NCBI RefSeq assembly: GCF_000266905.1
Contig: NC_018027.1
Coordinates: forward strand, 744,001 to 808,000
Direction of reading: 5' to 3'
From: Mycolicibacterium chubuense NBB4
GTDB taxonomy: Bacteria > Actinomycetota > Actinomycetes > Mycobacteriales > Mycobacteriaceae
DNA length: 64,000 nt
A program made the translations under genes and the position numbers. Numbering within the stretch: position 1 is the first letter of the stretch; each line of letters begins with the position of its first letter. A model generated the notes under the pieces. That model was not told the origin of the DNA. It did not search any database and saw only the letters and a list, made by a program, of their open reading frames with translations. Positions 41,576-50,675 of this stretch are shown here, piece after piece.

Positions 41576-44438
41576 AGTCCAGCGCCTCGACCGTGGCCAC
41601 CGGCCCTTCGTGGGTCGGCCGGTCGGCGCCCCCGATGACGTAGACGGTGGAGCCGACCGCGGCGACCGCTTCGCCGTGCACCGGCGTGTTGATCGGCGCC
41701 TGTGTGCTCCACTTGCGGTTGGCGATGTCGTACATCTCGACGGTGGCCAGCACCCGCGTCGGCTCCTCGCCGCCGACCACCACGATGCGGCCGTCGACGA
41801 ACGCCGCACCGAAGCTGCCGCGCGGAGTCGGCATGTCCGGCAACTTCTCCCAGTTCCCGGATTCCGGGTCGAACCGCTCGAAGGCCGCGGAGTTCTCGTC
41901 GGCGGACAGGAACCGGCCACCGACCGTGTAGACGTACACGCCGTCGGACACCGCCGCGAGATGCTCACGGGGAGTGGGCATATCGGCAGCCTGCGCCCAC
42001 GATGCGCCGTCGAACACCTCGGTCTGCGGCACCAGCTTCTTGTCGTTCTGCCCGCCGACCACAACGAGCTTGTCGTCGACCACCGCGGCGGCCGGCGCGG
42101 CCCGCGCGTGCTGCAGGCTCGGCAGCTCGACCCACTTGTGGTCGCGGAACGCGAACACCTTGTCCGACGCCTGCGCGATCGCGTCGGTGGCGCCGCCGAT
42201 CACCACGACCTCGCCGCGGTAGGTCGCCGCCGCCGCGTGGTTGAGCGGGATCGGCAGCGACGGCTGCGGCTCCCACTGTTTGGCGCCGGGATCGTACGTC
42301 TCGACGGTCTGCAGCGTCTCGCCCTCCCGGATTCCGCCGATGATCCAGATCTTGTCGTCGAGCACGGTCCACGCCGTCATCAGCCGCGGGGTCGGCGCGT
42401 CGGGCAGCGACCGCCACTGCGCCGCGGGCTGCGGTGTGCGCGGCGCCAGCTTCAGCGCTTCGGCCGACGACGTGGCCTGCCCGTCGCCGGCGCCGGTCGA
42501 CCCGCCGATCGCGTACACCGACTTGCCGACCGCCGCCACGGCCAGACCGTGGCGGGCGGTGCCCAGGTCCGGCAGGTCGGACCATGTCGCCGTCGTCAGG
42601 TCGAGCGCGGTCACGCTCTTGACGGGCCGCCCGCCGGCGGTGCCGCCGACCGCCACCAACCGGGCGTCGGTGACCGCGACGCCGAAGTCGCTGCGCGGCT
42701 CGGGCAGCGGGGACATGGCCGTCCAGGTGTCGGCGGCCGGGTCGTACGCCTCGACCGTCGCCAGGTCCGCCGTCCCGTTCGTGCCGCCGATCGCGTAGAC
42801 CAGCTTGCCGTCCGACACCGCGGCCAGCAGCTGCCGCGGCGTCGGCATCGGTGCGCCCAGCTTCCACCCGGTGCCGTCGAACACCTCGGTGGTATTGAGC
42901 ACCTTGCCGTTGGCGTCCACGCCGCCGGTGACGACGATGCGATCGCCCACCACGGCGGCAGTCGCCGCGGCGCGCGGCTGCAGCAGCGGCGGCAACTGCA
43001 CCCAGCCGCCGTTGACCACCCGCCACACCTGGTCGGTGGCGACCTTGGTGTTGGCGCCCTCGGTGCGCCAGCCGCCGAGCACCACGGGGGTGTCCTGCCA
43101 CGTCACCGCCATCGCGCGCTGCACGGGGACCGGCAGGGCCTCGCCGCCTTTCCAGCTGTCGATCGCCGGGTCGTAGCCCTCGTGGGCGCCGCTGACCCGG
43201 TTGTCGGCGCCCATGCCGCCGAAGATCCAGATGGTGCCGTCGGACTGGGTGGCGGCCGCCGCGGCGAGAGGGGTGCGGGTGTCCGCGATCGGGCGCCAGC
43301 CGGCCTGCGCTTCGGCGGTCGGCCTTGCCGAAGAGGTCGCGGTTGTGTTGGTGTTGGTGTCCCGCGTCGCGGCGACGATCACGACGGCGCCGATCACCAG
43401 CAGCACGACGGCCGCCGCGGCGGCGAACGCGATCAGGGTCTTCTTGCGGTTCGGGTTCGGTGGGACGGGCGGCGGGGGCGCGTTGTGTGGAACGTGCTGT
43501 GCGATGGACGTATCGGAGCGTTCCGAGAGCGAGAGCGCCTGTGTGCCTTCGGGTCGCTCGGGAGGTGGAGTGGACTCACCGATCGCCATCGCGTCCGCGG
43601 TCAACCCGTTGTGCCGCTGAGCTTCCTGCAGGGCGCGGCCCATCTCGGCGGCGGAGTCGAACCGGTCGGCGGGCTCGAGCGACATCGCCTTCTCTATCGC
43701 CGCGCAGACGTCGGGCGGGATGCCGTGGTCGCGCAGGTCCGGCACAGGCTGGGAGGTGATGCGCAGGTAGTGGGCGATCAGCTCCTCGCCGGTATGGCGC
43801 TCGTGGGCGGCCTGGCCGGCGATCAGCGCGTAGAGCGTGGCGCCGAGCGAATAGACGTCGGCCTCGACCGTGGGCGGCTTGCCGGTGAGCACCTCGGGGG
43901 CGGTGTAGGACAGCGTGCCGGTGAAGAACCCGGTGACCGTCTTGTACCCGCCGACGATGCGTGCGGTGCCGAAGTCGCTGAGCTGCGGCTCGCCGTAGTC
44001 GTTGACGAGCACGTTGGCGGGTTTGATGTCGCGGTGCAAAGTGCCTGTGCGGTGGGCGGTTTCGAGCGCGCCGCACAGTTTGACGCCGATGCGCAGGGCG
44101 TCGGGCCACGGGATACGGCCTTCCCGCCGGACCTGGTCGGCGAGCGAACCCCTTGCGTGGTAGGGCATTACGATGAAGGGCCGGTTCTGCTCGGTCATGC
44201 CGACCTGCAGGATGTTGACGATGTTGGGGTGCCCCGACAGCCCGCCCATCGCGAAGCCCTCGCGCAGGAAGCGTTCGCGGTCATCCTCGTCGAGATGGGA
44301 GGCGAGGACCTTGATAGCGACGGTGCGCCCGAGTGACTTCTGGTGGCAGCGGTAGACGACGCCGCCACCGCCCCGGCCCACTTCGATGGCGTCGACGAAT
44401 CCGGCGGCCGCCAGCTCGTACGCGATCTCCCCCGCCAT
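41568..44438 (-). CDS. Receptor Ser/Thr kinase with PknK-like catalytic domain and 12-repeat kelch ectodomain
   Basis: A 956-residue membrane kinase. The catalytic domain (15-275) has GRGGGGVVYRC (21-31), Lys43, HRDIKPAN (His135, Asp137) and DFG (Asp155), and resembles the kinase part of PknK. A linker leads to a membrane segment near 335-358. The outside part (about 380-956) consists of kelch repeats; I count twelve GG beta-strand motifs (such as IWIFGGM, VYAIGGT, IVVVGGE), enough for two six-bladed propellers. Kelch propellers bind proteins or carbohydrates. The likely role is sensing an envelope or external ligand and phosphorylating cytosolic targets. ATG 44438 has GTGAGGCG upstream. Confidence 0.9.
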   Translation of the reverse strand: MAGEIAYELAAAGFVDAIEVGRGGGGVVYRCHQKSLGRTVAIKVLASHLDEDDRERFLREGFAMGGLSGHPNIVNILQVGMTEQNRPFIVMPYHARGSLADQVRREGRIPWPDALRIGVKLCGALETAHRTGTLHRDIKPANVLVNDYGEPQLSDFGTARIVGGYKTVTGFFTGTLSYTAPEVLTGKPPTVEADVYSLGATLYALIAGQAAHERHTGEELIAHYLRITSQPVPDLRDHGIPPDVCAAIEKAMSLEPADRFDSAAEMGRALQEAQRHNGLTADAMAIGESTPPPERPEGTQALSLSERSDTSIAQHVPHNAPPPPVPPNPNRKKTLIAFAAAAAVVLLVIGAVVIVAATRDTNTNTTATSSARPTAEAQAGWRPIADTRTPLAAAAATQSDGTIWIFGGMGADNRVSGAHEGYDPAIDSWKGGEALPVPVQRAMAVTWQDTPVVLGGWRTEGANTKVATDQVWRVVNGGWVQLPPLLQPRAAATAAVVGDRIVVTGGVDANGKVLNTTEVFDGTGWKLGAPMPTPRQLLAAVSDGKLVYAIGGTNGTADLATVEAYDPAADTWTAMSPLPEPRSDFGVAVTDARLVAVGGTAGGRPVKSVTALDLTTATWSDLPDLGTARHGLAVAAVGKSVYAIGGSTGAGDGQATSSAEALKLAPRTPQPAAQWRSLPDAPTPRLMTAWTVLDDKIWIIGGIREGETLQTVETYDPGAKQWEPQPSLPIPLNHAAAATYRGEVVVIGGATDAIAQASDKVFAFRDHKWVELPSLQHARAAPAAAVVDDKLVVVGGQNDKKLVPQTEVFDGASWAQAADMPTPREHLAAVSDGVYVYTVGGRFLSADENSAAFERFDPESGNWEKLPDMPTPRGSFGAAFVDGRIVVVGGEEPTRVLATVEMYDIANRKWSTQAPINTPVHGEAVAAVGSTVYVIGGADRPTHEGPVATVEALDFT

Positions 44439-44635
44439 CGCCTCACGTCCTCCGGTGAAGTGCGAGTAGTGGGTCTACGGTACCCGGGGGAGGGTCGACA
44501 GGCGCGCGAATTGCGGTTCACCAGGTGCCGCGGCTGGCGACTTTGCGGCCTTTGCTTTCGCAACGACCGTGCTTACCGGTAGCGGCGGTCGAGCGATCGC
44601 TCCCGTCGTGCGAGTTCGAGTGGCATGCTCATGCC

Positions 44636-45973
44636 ATGGCGGCCGTTCCGGACACCATCTACGCCCGCGACCACGGTGCCCACCTCGCGTATCAGGTGGT
44701 TGGTGACGGCGGCCCTGATCTTCTGTTCGTGCCCACCGCCACGTTCCCGATCGATCTGCTGTGGGACGACCCGACCGTGGCCGGCCACCTAAGGAGGCTG
44801 GCGTCGTTCAGCCGGCTGATCCTGACTGACCTGCTCGGGGTGGGCAGCTCGGATTCGGTGCCGATCTGCGATCGTCCAGCGATGCAGTCCTGGGTCGACG
44901 GCCTGCTCGCGGTCTTGGATGATGCTGCCGCTGAGCAGGTTTCGATCTTCGTGATGGGCGAGTCGGCGTTGCCGGTGATGCTCTTGGCGGCCAGCCATCC
45001 GCACCGCGTGCGGTCACTGGTGCTGTGGAGCCCGTACGCGTACTTCATTCGCACGGACGATCAGCCGTTCGGAATGCCCGAGCCGGCGGTGGCCGAGTAT
45101 GTGCAATGGTGTGAGAAGACGGTCGGCAGAGGCACGGTGATGGCGCTGTCGCCCAGCTGGGAGTCGGATCCGGCCAAGCGGCGGTGGCTGGCCCGCGGGG
45201 AGCGGCTCGTCGGAGGCCCGGGCTACTTCGCGGACATCTTCGATCTGTTCGTGCACACCGATGCCCGCGCGGTGCTGGAAAGCATCCAGGCGCCGACGTT
45301 GGTGATGCATCGGCGCGGCGACCGCCATGTGCGGGCCGGCCACGCGGAGTATGTGGCCGCCCGGATCCCGCAGGCGCGGTTCGTGGAGTTCGACGGGGAC
45401 GATCACGTGTGGTTCGCGGGGGATGCGGGTCGTGTTGTTGACGAGATCGAGTCATTCCTCACCGGTGGCCGCGGGGCGACGCCAACCAATCGGGTGTTGT
45501 CGACGGTGCTGTTCACCGACATCGTCGGGTCGACCGAGCGCGCGGCGAGGCTAGGAGACGACGCCTGGACGACGGCACTGGCCGCGCACGACCGGGTGGT
45601 CGAGCGGCATGTGGCCAATGCCCGCGGCGCGGTGGTTAAGTTCACCGGTGACGGAGCGCTGGCGACGTTCGACGGGCCGGCGCGGGCGATTCACTGTTCG
45701 TGTGCGATCCGGGATGCGGTCGACGACCTCGGACTGACGATCCGGGCGGGCTTGCACACCGGTGAAGTGGAGATGGCCGACGGCGACGTGCATGGCATTG
45801 CGGTGCACATCGCGGCGCGGATCATGGCGTTGGCGGCGCCGGGGGAGGTGCTGGTGTCGGGCGCGATCCCGCCGTTGGTGCTGGGCTCGAGGATCGAGTT
45901 CGACGATCGCGGGAGCCACCAATTGAAGGGCGTGCCTGATAGGTGGCCGGTGGCTGCGGTGCGGAATGTGTGA
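44636..45973 (+). CDS. LipJ (Rv1900c)-like: alpha/beta hydrolase fused to class III nucleotide cyclase
   Basis: A 445-residue two-domain protein. The N-terminal alpha/beta hydrolase (about 15-275) has Ser110 in MGESA, Asp229 in HRRGD and His257 in GDDHVW, a complete triad. The C-terminal class III adenylate/guanylate cyclase (about 285-440) has metal-binding Asp295 (FTDIV) and Asp339 (TGDG), and GLHTGEV. This architecture matches mycobacterial LipJ/Rv1900c, so cAMP or cGMP production with a hydrolase-like sensing domain is probable. ATG 44636 is preferred over a nearby ATG in another frame. It is divergent from the kelch kinase. Confidence 0.87.
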   Translation: MAAVPDTIYARDHGAHLAYQVVGDGGPDLLFVPTATFPIDLLWDDPTVAGHLRRLASFSRLILTDLLGVGSSDSVPICDRPAMQSWVDGLLAVLDDAAAEQVSIFVMGESALPVMLLAASHPHRVRSLVLWSPYAYFIRTDDQPFGMPEPAVAEYVQWCEKTVGRGTVMALSPSWESDPAKRRWLARGERLVGGPGYFADIFDLFVHTDARAVLESIQAPTLVMHRRGDRHVRAGHAEYVAARIPQARFVEFDGDDHVWFAGDAGRVVDEIESFLTGGRGATPTNRVLSTVLFTDIVGSTERAARLGDDAWTTALAAHDRVVERHVANARGAVVKFTGDGALATFDGPARAIHCSCAIRDAVDDLGLTIRAGLHTGEVEMADGDVHGIAVHIAARIMALAAPGEVLVSGAIPPLVLGSRIEFDDRGSHQLKGVPDRWPVAAVRNV

Positions 45974-46113
45974 ATTTGCGCGGCTCCACTCGGCTAGTGC
46001 GTCCATCTCGTGGATCAACCTCATGTGGCTGTACGGCCGGGCGTCCGGATGGGCTACGCGTTGCGGACGAGCGTGATGCTAGCAGTTTGCTGCGCGCCGC
46101 TGTCCTGCCCAAC

Positions 46114-46119
46114 TAGCCT
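46114..46119 (+). promoter_or_regulatory. candidate -10 for a leaderless McrB-like transcript
   Basis: TAGCCT ends six bases before GTG 46126, where no ribosome-binding site is seen. This spacing places +1 at the start codon, a common mycobacterial leaderless arrangement. Confidence 0.5.
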
Positions 46120-46125
46120 TAGATC

Positions 46126-48273
46126 GTGCTTGCAATTCCGACCCTTAAGTTCAGCTACGGCAATCTGTTGCTTGCCCGCCTTCGCGAACTTGGCTCGGCA
46201 ACTATCGAGGAACTCCTCGGCGACGAGCCGGGGCAACTATTCAAGTCCGAGGGTCCGTTCGAAAATCCGGAGAGGCGGGCTCGTGATTGTCTTCGGTTCG
46301 CGCGGATGCTCGATCTGGTGGTCGAGGACGAGCGCAAATGGCAGCTCACCGATTCCGGTACCACCTACGCCAACAGTGTTGATCCAAGCAATCCTTGGAC
46401 TGTTAACGAAATTCAGGCTGGCGTCCTTCGTGACCGTTTATCTGGTGGCAGAGCGGAGTTGGCTGATGACGTCCGGATCGCTCTTCAATCTGTTCACGAC
46501 TTAACTGCCGGTTGGTCAAACGACGATCTAGGGCGTGCGTTGGCGGCATATGCAAAGACCGACCAGTGGCAAGCGGACCGAACCTTCGAATCGCAAGGTG
46601 CGCGCTACCGAGAACTCCTCATCGAAAGTGGGTTTATCAATAGAACCGGTGAACTGACCGAGCAAGGGGTCTCCTTCCTCGAAGGACAAGCGTCGGTCTG
46701 GTGGGTAAATCAGGGCGCCACATATACGAAGGAGCGCGATGGCGGGTTCCTCTGGGCGCCGATGCTGAATAAGGCGGGTCGCCCGCAATACCACTGGGAG
46801 ACAATGGATGAGGTTCGAGAAGGCGACGTTGTTCTGCATTACAGCAACGGCGCGCTGCGAGCAGCAAGCCATGTGAGCGCAGCCGCGAGGCCGGCGCCGA
46901 ATCCGCTCGACGACAAATCCTGGGATGAGGCGGGCAGGCTGGTTGAGACGCAGTATCAGGAGCTAAACGAGCCCGTTGCACTTGGTGCCATCGATGAGGG
47001 TGCCCGCATCAGACAGGGATCACCGTTCACAAGCACCGGATCAGTCCAGCAGGTCTATCTCGTTGGCCTGCAGGGAGAGTTCGTATATGAGCTGTGCCGG
47101 CAGTTCCCAGAACTCGCGGGGCACCTACCTTCGGTCACACTACCTGTGCCTGTACCGACGTCGGAGGCGCCGACGCCAGACGAATTTTTTCATGACTTTG
47201 CCGTCGCCGTGGAAGTCTCTGGGCTCCGTTTCCCAGCAGGCTCGAACCTCGTCCGATCGTTCTTGAGTAGTCTGCTTGCGAAGCCCTTTGCGATCCTGAC
47301 GGGACTCGCCGGGTCGGGTAAGACTCAGCTTGCGATGAGGCTCGGTGAATGGTTTGGCACTGATGAACACGGACGCCATCGCCACGTAGTGGTACCTGTG
47401 CGGCCTGACTGGACGGGCCCAGAGTCCATCTTTGGGTACGAGGATGCGCTGCGTACCTCCGCATCTGGGGCACCAGTGTGGTTTGTTCCCGAAGCCTTTG
47501 AATTTGTTCTTCGTGCGGCGGACGATCCCGAGCATCCGTATTTATTGATCTTGGACGAAATGAATTTGGCCCACGTCGAGCGGTATTTCTCGGACTTTCT
47601 CTCTGGGGTCGAATCGCGACGTCCGGTCTTGCCGGATCTGGTTTTCGATCGACCATCTCGTCAGTGGGTCCTCCGTGACGTAGAAGCGCAGAGGATTCCC
47701 TTACCACGGAACCTTTTCATCGTCGGCACAGTCAACGTGGACGAGACGACCTACATGTTCTCGCCGAAGGTTCTCGACAGAGCTTTCACTTTCGAGTTTC
47801 GGGTGACCTCCGATGAACTCGACGCCGAGCTTCGGCGGCCCAATGCAGCGCAGGCGGGGGAAGATCGGCGAGTACGTGCCTTCGCGTCGCTAGCGGAAAA
47901 CGACAATTGGCAGCAAGAGCATCCTCATCCGGCTCGCGACGAGATTGTGTCGACGCTGAAAGAGGCGCACGTGATCTTGGCTGGTGCCAGTCAGGAATTC
48001 GGGCACCGATCGCTTTACGAGATCTTGCGGTTCTGCGCTTTCTTCTCGGCGACGGGAAATGCCGATAGCAACACTGTGCTCGATCTGGCGATGATGCAGA
48101 AAGTTCTGCCGAAAATTCACGGGTCGCGAAGACGCGTCGAACCCGTTCTCGCGGCGCTCGACGCTCTGGCCGTGGGAGCCGGTCCAGCCCCGCGGCTTCC
48201 TATCACGCATCACAAACTCGTCCGCATGATCGAAGCCGTTCGCGCGAATCAGTTCGTCAGTTTCGCTGAGTAG
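46126..48273 (+). CDS. McrB-like AAA+ protein with N-terminal winged helices and EVE-like domain
   Basis: A 715-residue protein. Residues 1-190 look like two winged-helix regions. About 197-340 is an EVE/PUA-like domain (VWWVNQGATYTKERDGGFLW, then VREGDVVLHYSNGAL), a fold that reads modified bases. The McrB-type AAA+ motor follows: Walker A GLAGSGKTQ (near 392), PDWTGPESIFGYED, Walker B LLILDEMNLAHVE (near 471) and GTVNVDETTYMF with PKVLDRAF. McrB proteins are GTP-driven motors that recruit an McrC nuclease to modified DNA. The downstream gene fits that partner. GTG 46126 is the start. GC is clearly lower than in the flanks, pointing to acquisition. Confidence 0.85.
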   Translation: MLAIPTLKFSYGNLLLARLRELGSATIEELLGDEPGQLFKSEGPFENPERRARDCLRFARMLDLVVEDERKWQLTDSGTTYANSVDPSNPWTVNEIQAGVLRDRLSGGRAELADDVRIALQSVHDLTAGWSNDDLGRALAAYAKTDQWQADRTFESQGARYRELLIESGFINRTGELTEQGVSFLEGQASVWWVNQGATYTKERDGGFLWAPMLNKAGRPQYHWETMDEVREGDVVLHYSNGALRAASHVSAAARPAPNPLDDKSWDEAGRLVETQYQELNEPVALGAIDEGARIRQGSPFTSTGSVQQVYLVGLQGEFVYELCRQFPELAGHLPSVTLPVPVPTSEAPTPDEFFHDFAVAVEVSGLRFPAGSNLVRSFLSSLLAKPFAILTGLAGSGKTQLAMRLGEWFGTDEHGRHRHVVVPVRPDWTGPESIFGYEDALRTSASGAPVWFVPEAFEFVLRAADDPEHPYLLILDEMNLAHVERYFSDFLSGVESRRPVLPDLVFDRPSRQWVLRDVEAQRIPLPRNLFIVGTVNVDETTYMFSPKVLDRAFTFEFRVTSDELDAELRRPNAAQAGEDRRVRAFASLAENDNWQQEHPHPARDEIVSTLKEAHVILAGASQEFGHRSLYEILRFCAFFSATGNADSNTVLDLAMMQKVLPKIHGSRRRVEPVLAALDALAVGAGPAPRLPITHHKLVRMIEAVRANQFVSFAE

Positions 48274-48275
48274 TA

Positions 48276-50546
48276 ATGTCCCAGGATCCGGTGCAGCTGA
48301 CGCTTCGAACTGATGATCAGGTCGTCGGGCAACTGCTGATTGCCAACCTTCCTGGGCGTCAAGACATTATGTTCTCGACGCGCGGTGATGTCGCCTTACG
48401 TGAAGCGGGGATTTATCGTTACGAGATCGAACTTTTCCCCGACGCATTGTCGTTCGAAGTCGAGCCACGCGAGTTGTTCGATCCTGACGATGCGAGTTGG
48501 AAACGGGGTCGGCTACGTCCCGGTCAAGCCGTTGGACGCCTCCGTGTTCAGGTCATTGATCGCACGACAGGGCTGACAGGAACGACCGATGTGGACGTCG
48601 TAGCCGTCAAGCTGGAGCACGAGACCGAATATCGCCAAATGCTCACTGATATCTCTTCGCTCGCCGCGGAGGCAGTATTGCAGGGATTCGCGCCGAGTAC
48701 GCTAGACCTTGCACCGAGCGAGCTGCCTGCGGAACTGCTCTATCTCCGCTTTGCGATGATCGCGGCGTACCTGCAAGATCCAGCGTTGGAGGCTGCGATT
48801 GCGCGTGTCACCTCGCAGCCACACCGCACATGGGTGTCGGAGCAAGAGATCCGTCCGATTGGATCACCGTTTCCAGCGGGTGCCGCTTTTCGGCGTGCAG
48901 TTCGTGCGACGGGCCGGCGGGTGCCCTGGGTGGGCGGCCCAGCCGCACTCGCGTCTTTGCCTGCTGCTTTGACTCGTGATCGCGCAGAAGCGAGCGCCGA
49001 CAATTTGGCGAACCAGTTCGTCAAGTTTGCGCTGGAGCGTTGGCGAGCCGTCTCGTTGGAGCTTTCCGATGTGCTGTCGCAAGCCTCAAAAAATGTCGAA
49101 TCCGGACCGCTGCGTCGCGGTCAGCAGATCGCCGCTGACGTCGGTGCTCAACTGGATGAATACCTGGCGCACCCGCTGTTCTCTGAGGTCAGCTCTCTAT
49201 TGAGAATGCCGACTTCCGACCAGGTTTTACTCAAGCGCGCTGGCTACCGGGAAGTCTTCCGGACGTTCGCGATGACTGAACTTGGACCTACAGTCCGGAT
49301 CGACCGCGAGGACCTGGCCGACGTCTTCGCAGCGTCACAACGCAACGTTGCGACGCTCTATGAGTTCTGGTCTTTTCTCGCAGTGGTGGATTCACTCGGG
49401 CGAGTGTGCGGGGAAGACCGAACGGCGCGCGCTTTCACCGTCGCTGGGGATGGCATCTCCCTAACAATGCGGACAGGTCGCACGTCGAGGTTATCGTGGA
49501 ACATCAGCCGAGGAGGCCGTCTACTTCGGGTCGATGTCTTCTTCAATCGAACGTTCGCTGGAAGAGACGATCAACGGGGGTCGTGGAGCCAAGCGATGCG
49601 CCCCGATTGTTCGGTGCGTATTCGACCAGAAGGCAGCACGCCGTCGCGCCTTCCCACACGGGATCTCGAAGTATGGTTGCATTTCGATGCCAAATATCGT
49701 GCCGACAACCTTCTCGCACAGCTAGAAGCGGCCCCGGATTCGGGCGAGTCGTCCGGGGAATCGACCACTACTCCTGGCGGTGCAAAGCGCGACGACCTGC
49801 TCAAAATGCACGCGTACCGAGACGCGATCTCGCGAACCGGGGGAGCGTATGTGCTGTATCCGGGATCGGAGATCAAGGACATCCGACGACACCCGGGTTT
49901 CAAAGAAGTGTTACCCGGCCTTGGCGCCTTCCCGCTCAGGCCGAGTAGCGATGGCCTGCCAACGTCATCGCGGGCCCTCGACCGATTTCTGAGCGATGTG
50001 CTCAACCATGTCGCCAGTCAGGTCACACGTGAGGAGCGGCATCGCTTCTGGACCGCGACCGTGCACCAACCTGGCGAGCCCACTCCTACGTCATTGCTGA
50101 CAACGGATTTCCTAGACGAGCCCCCCGCGGATACGGATGTACTTCTCGGCTTCGTTCGCAATAGCGAGCATCTCCAATGGATAGATCGATTAAGGCAGTA
50201 CAACATTCGTGCTGGAGATCGGATAGGCGCCGTCGACATCGGCGGGCGAGAACTGGGCTCCAAGCTGCTTCTCCTATACGAGAACCGGAACAGCGTCCTA
50301 CACGTGGCCCGCGCTGCGAAGGTAGTGCGCTGGCGGCCCGCAACGGCGACCGACTTGATGGCGACGGGTTATCCGAACCCCCGCGGCGACATCTACTTCG
50401 TGGCTGACCTCCAATTCGTCGAACACCTGCCAGCGTGGTCCGACTCGATCGACCTGGAGTTTCTAACGGCGAACGTCCGTAATGGGGCCCCCCTTGTCGT
50501 GACCTGGTGGGACATCATTCGTTCAGCGTCGGTTGTCGATACCTAA
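48276..50546 (+). CDS. McrC-like DUF2357 nuclease with PD-(D/E)xK core and extra C-terminal domain
   Basis: A 756-residue protein starting two bases after the McrB-like stop. The N-terminal part (about 1-300) has the DUF2357-like VKLEHETEYRQMLTDISSLA. The PD-(D/E)xK core lies near 440-500: RPDCSVRI (Asp near 442) and HFDAKY (Asp-x-Lys near 469), followed by a helix (LLKMHAYRDAI) and YVLYPG. Residues about 620-756 form another domain (VLLGFVRNSEHLQWI ... DIYFVADLQFVEHLPAW) that I cannot assign; the pattern is compatible with a PUA/EVE-like fold. It is the likely effector nuclease of a type IV-like restriction system. The final assignment is inferred. Confidence 0.8.
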   Translation: MSQDPVQLTLRTDDQVVGQLLIANLPGRQDIMFSTRGDVALREAGIYRYEIELFPDALSFEVEPRELFDPDDASWKRGRLRPGQAVGRLRVQVIDRTTGLTGTTDVDVVAVKLEHETEYRQMLTDISSLAAEAVLQGFAPSTLDLAPSELPAELLYLRFAMIAAYLQDPALEAAIARVTSQPHRTWVSEQEIRPIGSPFPAGAAFRRAVRATGRRVPWVGGPAALASLPAALTRDRAEASADNLANQFVKFALERWRAVSLELSDVLSQASKNVESGPLRRGQQIAADVGAQLDEYLAHPLFSEVSSLLRMPTSDQVLLKRAGYREVFRTFAMTELGPTVRIDREDLADVFAASQRNVATLYEFWSFLAVVDSLGRVCGEDRTARAFTVAGDGISLTMRTGRTSRLSWNISRGGRLLRVDVFFNRTFAGRDDQRGSWSQAMRPDCSVRIRPEGSTPSRLPTRDLEVWLHFDAKYRADNLLAQLEAAPDSGESSGESTTTPGGAKRDDLLKMHAYRDAISRTGGAYVLYPGSEIKDIRRHPGFKEVLPGLGAFPLRPSSDGLPTSSRALDRFLSDVLNHVASQVTREERHRFWTATVHQPGEPTPTSLLTTDFLDEPPADTDVLLGFVRNSEHLQWIDRLRQYNIRAGDRIGAVDIGGRELGSKLLLLYENRNSVLHVARAAKVVRWRPATATDLMATGYPNPRGDIYFVADLQFVEHLPAWSDSIDLEFLTANVRNGAPLVVTWWDIIRSASVVDT

Positions 50547-50675
50547 GGCGATGGGGTGACTCCACACAAGACCCTCACCCGCGGTTGGCGTGGTTGTCCT
50601 GCGAAGCTGTTCCGCAGGAGAGGCGTGGAGGTAAAAATTGGGCACACACCGCGAGCCGGCCATCGCCTTCGCGCG

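Noticed and set aside
41610..44336. 908-codon open frame antisense to the kelch kinase
   Set aside because: Composition is Arg/Gly/His-rich nonsense, with no domain; mirrors the codon bias of the real gene.
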